Shown in pieces: positions 5,894 to 7,137 of a stretch of DNA of 7,137 bases. Every line of letters starts with the position of its first letter. Positions within the stretch are counted from its first letter, which is position 1. A program made the translations under genes and the position numbers. Source of the stretch: Lysobacteraceae bacterium (GTDB taxonomy: Bacteria; Pseudomonadota; Gammaproteobacteria; Xanthomonadales; Wenzhouxiangellaceae); NCBI GenBank assembly GCA_020201235.1, contig JAIVHD010000025.1, positions 1-7,137 of the forward strand, written 5' to 3'. Below the pieces are notes generated by a model that was not told the DNA's origin, did no database searches, and was given only the letters and a program-made list of their open reading frames with translations.

Positions 5894-6763
5894 TCAGAGA
5901 GGAAGCCCGAGTGCGCGATGGGTTTTCACCCTGGCCCGTCGTTCATTACGATCGTTCCACGGCTGACCGACAAATTTGCGCATCAGGCCTTCAATACTGC
6001 GTACAACGGTGAGGTTGTAGATCATCCGGCTCAGGTTTGCCGGTGTGCGGGGGAAGGCGCGCAGCGACAGGGAAAAGCCGATGTCCTGGTACTTGACGTA
6101 ATGCCAGTAGCCGGGCGGAATGTAGAGTGCGTCGCCATGCTCAAGATCGGCCACGTAGCCGCGTGCCTGTTTAAGTGCTGGATAACGCTCGTAGTTGGGC
6201 GGATCGATTCCAGCATCAAACAGCGCGCTGAACGAAAACGGAACCCGGTACAAATACGGAGTCTGATCCGGTGGAAACAGGATGACCCGCTTGGGGCCTC
6301 CGAAATGAGCCAAAATGATATCAGCCATATCGATATCAAAATGCAGCTGAACGCGACTGCCCCGGCCTCCCATAAACAGCACTGGCAGTTTGCGGAAGAA
6401 CTTCAAACCGATATCCGGATACTCAAAATCTTTGGTCAGTTCGGGAATGGCCGACAGGAAATTGAAAAAGAACAGCCGCAGATTATTCTCACCAAAATCC
6501 AGCCGGTCCAGATACTCGGAAAGCGACAAGTATGCTGCAGGAGCATGCTGATGTTTGCGACCGCGTGACGGCTGGCTGTCATACAATGGAACGATTATAT
6601 CCCCGGCCACTTTGCGAAGATAATCAGGCTGCCAATGGGCTCGAGCCGGCCAAGACGCGGTCAAAGTTTTAAAAACAGCGGGCACTGCCGGCTGTTTGAA
6701 ATCATGCAGGAATTCCCTCTTGCCGATCGAATCCGGCCTGGGAACAGACGTCAGTTCAACCAT
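5894..6763 (-). CDS. Cupin-like (JmjC/Cupin_8) Fe(II)/2-oxoglutarate-type oxygenase
   Basis: A 289-aa cytoplasmic protein with the order typical of cupin-like JmjC proteins. An N-terminal segment starts with a proline-rich strand and PAVFKTLTASWPA at 28-40 (usual family form: PvvfrG...WPA). The metal-binding HxD is His141/Asp143 in LHFDIDMADIILAHFGGPKR, then ILFPPDQTPYLY at 161-172, and the second metal His221 in GDALYIPPGYWHYV. The HxD...H facial triad is complete, so Fe(II) binding with 2-oxoglutarate is likely; relatives hydroxylate proteins or small molecules, but no substrate is indicated here. The length is normal and the frame intact. It lies on the same strand as the deiodinase-like gene but 340 bases away, so shared transcription is uncertain. 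No strong Shine-Dalgarno precedes the ATG at 6763. Base composition looks more AT-rich than the ketosynthase operon. Confidence 0.82.
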   Translation of the reverse strand: MVELTSVPRPDSIGKREFLHDFKQPAVPAVFKTLTASWPARAHWQPDYLRKVAGDIIVPLYDSQPSRGRKHQHAPAAYLSLSEYLDRLDFGENNLRLFFFNFLSAIPELTKDFEYPDIGLKFFRKLPVLFMGGRGSRVQLHFDIDMADIILAHFGGPKRVILFPPDQTPYLYRVPFSFSALFDAGIDPPNYERYPALKQARGYVADLEHGDALYIPPGYWHYVKYQDIGFSLSLRAFPRTPANLSRMIYNLTVVRSIEGLMRKFVGQPWNDRNERRARVKTHRALGLPL

Positions 6764-6862
6764 GGACTTTTAATCATTGAGTTTACGCAGACTAAATTAT
6801 TCTAGAATGAATCTTCGCTTTTTGTGTAGAGACGCTCGGCTTCCCTCTAATGCTAATGGAGA

Positions 6863-6940
6863 ATGGATGTGAATGCGAAGTTCTGGACTGCGATCATATT
6901 TTTGTTGCTAACGACCGGCTGCGCTACAGTGATGGGCTAA
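6863..6940 (+). pseudogene. Lipoprotein gene truncated by an insertion sequence
   Basis: The ATG at 6863 is preceded by an ATGGAGA ribosome-site-like stretch. The frame reads a classic lipoprotein signal: a short Lys-containing start, hydrophobic core TAIIFLLL, and TTGC as lipobox, with Cys20. After four further residues (ATVM) the frame meets TAA at 6938-6940, inside the end sequence of an IS3-family element. The mature protein is thus missing and only the signal peptide remains on this side of the insertion. The rest may continue beyond the IS, outside the window. The identity of the original lipoprotein cannot be told. Confidence 0.65.
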
Positions 6941-7137
6941 AGTGGACCCCGATATCTGGACAACAGTTTAAGCTAGAACCAAGCCTCCGAATCGGGATAG
7001 ATACAGGATGAGCGAGAAACGGAAGCGTAATTCATACAGCCCTGAATTCAAGGCGAAAGTTGGGCTCGAGGCCATCCACGGGCTCAAGACGGTCAATGAG
7101 ATCGGTCAGGCCTACGGGGTTCATCCCGGGCAGGTGA
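6933..7137 (+). mobile_element. IS3-family insertion sequence, left end (runs off the window)
   Basis: An end-like sequence TGGGCTAAAGTGGACCCC begins near 6933 and contains the AAGTGGACCCC block common at IS3-family ends, with a second TGGAC at 6957-6961. It precedes an OrfA start at 7008. The exact outer boundary (6933 or a few bases inward) and the target duplication cannot be fixed without the right end. Confidence 0.7.
7008..7137 (+). CDS. IS3-family transposase OrfA, N-terminal part
   Basis: The 43 visible codons start [17 protein letters not shown] and continue through [17 protein letters not shown] to YGVHPGQV. This is the helix-turn-helix start (HTH_Tnp_1) of IS3 OrfA, which binds the element ends; the typical form is [12 protein letters not shown]...KTV.EIA..YGVHP.QV. 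The frame is open to the window edge. OrfB, which carries the DDE catalytic residues and is normally reached by -1 frameshifting, would lie beyond. Only a weak AGG precedes the ATG. Confidence 0.88.
   Translation, partial: MSEKRKRNSYSPEFKAKVGLEAIHGLKTVNEIGQAYGVHPGQV

Noticed and set aside
5662..6012. Plus-strand 116-codon frame in and beyond the spacer
   Set aside because: No recognisable domain, a non-ATG start inside a hairpin, and overlap of more than 100 bases with the cupin gene on the other strand.
5918..6568. Plus-strand open frame of 216 codons
   Set aside because: It is antisense to the cupin gene, which has the complete HxD...H motif set.
6799..6808. Palindrome ATTCTAGAAT as a shared -10 for both divergent genes
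   Set aside because: TAGAAT occurs on both strands at plausible distances, but no acceptable -35 lies 16-18 bases upstream on either strand.

Overview
This window reads as a stretch of a fairly GC-rich Gammaproteobacterium. The genes on the left resemble aryl-polyene/xanthomonadin clusters of the kind found in Xanthomonadales and relatives; the exact genus cannot be told from the sequence. The right half (lipoprotein genes, the cupin gene and the insertion sequence) looks less GC-rich than the left 3 kb, which suggests a mosaic accessory region. No RNA gene or CRISPR array was seen.

Left part (1-3110). A 148-bp, almost perfectly symmetric palindromic element sits at the window edge. Reading leftward from a recognisable sigma70-type promoter at 3041-3069 is a tightly packed operon: a complete ketosynthase with Cys-His-His (2993-1827), a half-length ketosynthase-like protein without the catalytic Cys (1830-1036, 4-bp overlap), a family 2 glycosyltransferase (1019-258), and a 35-codon reading frame (261-154) that ends five bases from the palindrome. 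The ketosynthase plus chain-length-factor-like pair with a GT2 is the signature of part of an aryl polyene pathway. The ACPs, ligase, dehydratases and reductase are not in the window. The junction between genes 2 and 3 carries a perfect 20-bp tandem duplication that creates a 7-codon micro-ORF bridging two ATGA stop/start overlaps.

Middle part (3111-4813, plus strand). A membrane-anchored YdcF/DUF218 protein may be transcribed as a leaderless message. It is followed, in the same frame after one stop codon, by what looks like the C-terminal remnant of a UbiE-type methyltransferase. Two small hairpins then precede a well-formed lipoprotein gene encoding an alpha/beta hydrolase with a visible Ser-Asp-His triad.

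Right part (4848-7137). Two minus-strand genes follow, separated by about 340 bp of hairpin-containing sequence with no convincing gene: a deiodinase/redoxin-like lipoprotein with Cys at the catalytic position, and a cupin-like (JmjC-type) HxD...H protein. Divergent from the cupin gene is a lipoprotein gene of which only the signal peptide survives, because an IS3-family insertion sequence, whose OrfA runs off the window, is inserted just after the lipobox. The remnant genes, the palindromic element and the IS point to an actively eroding region next to a pigment cluster.
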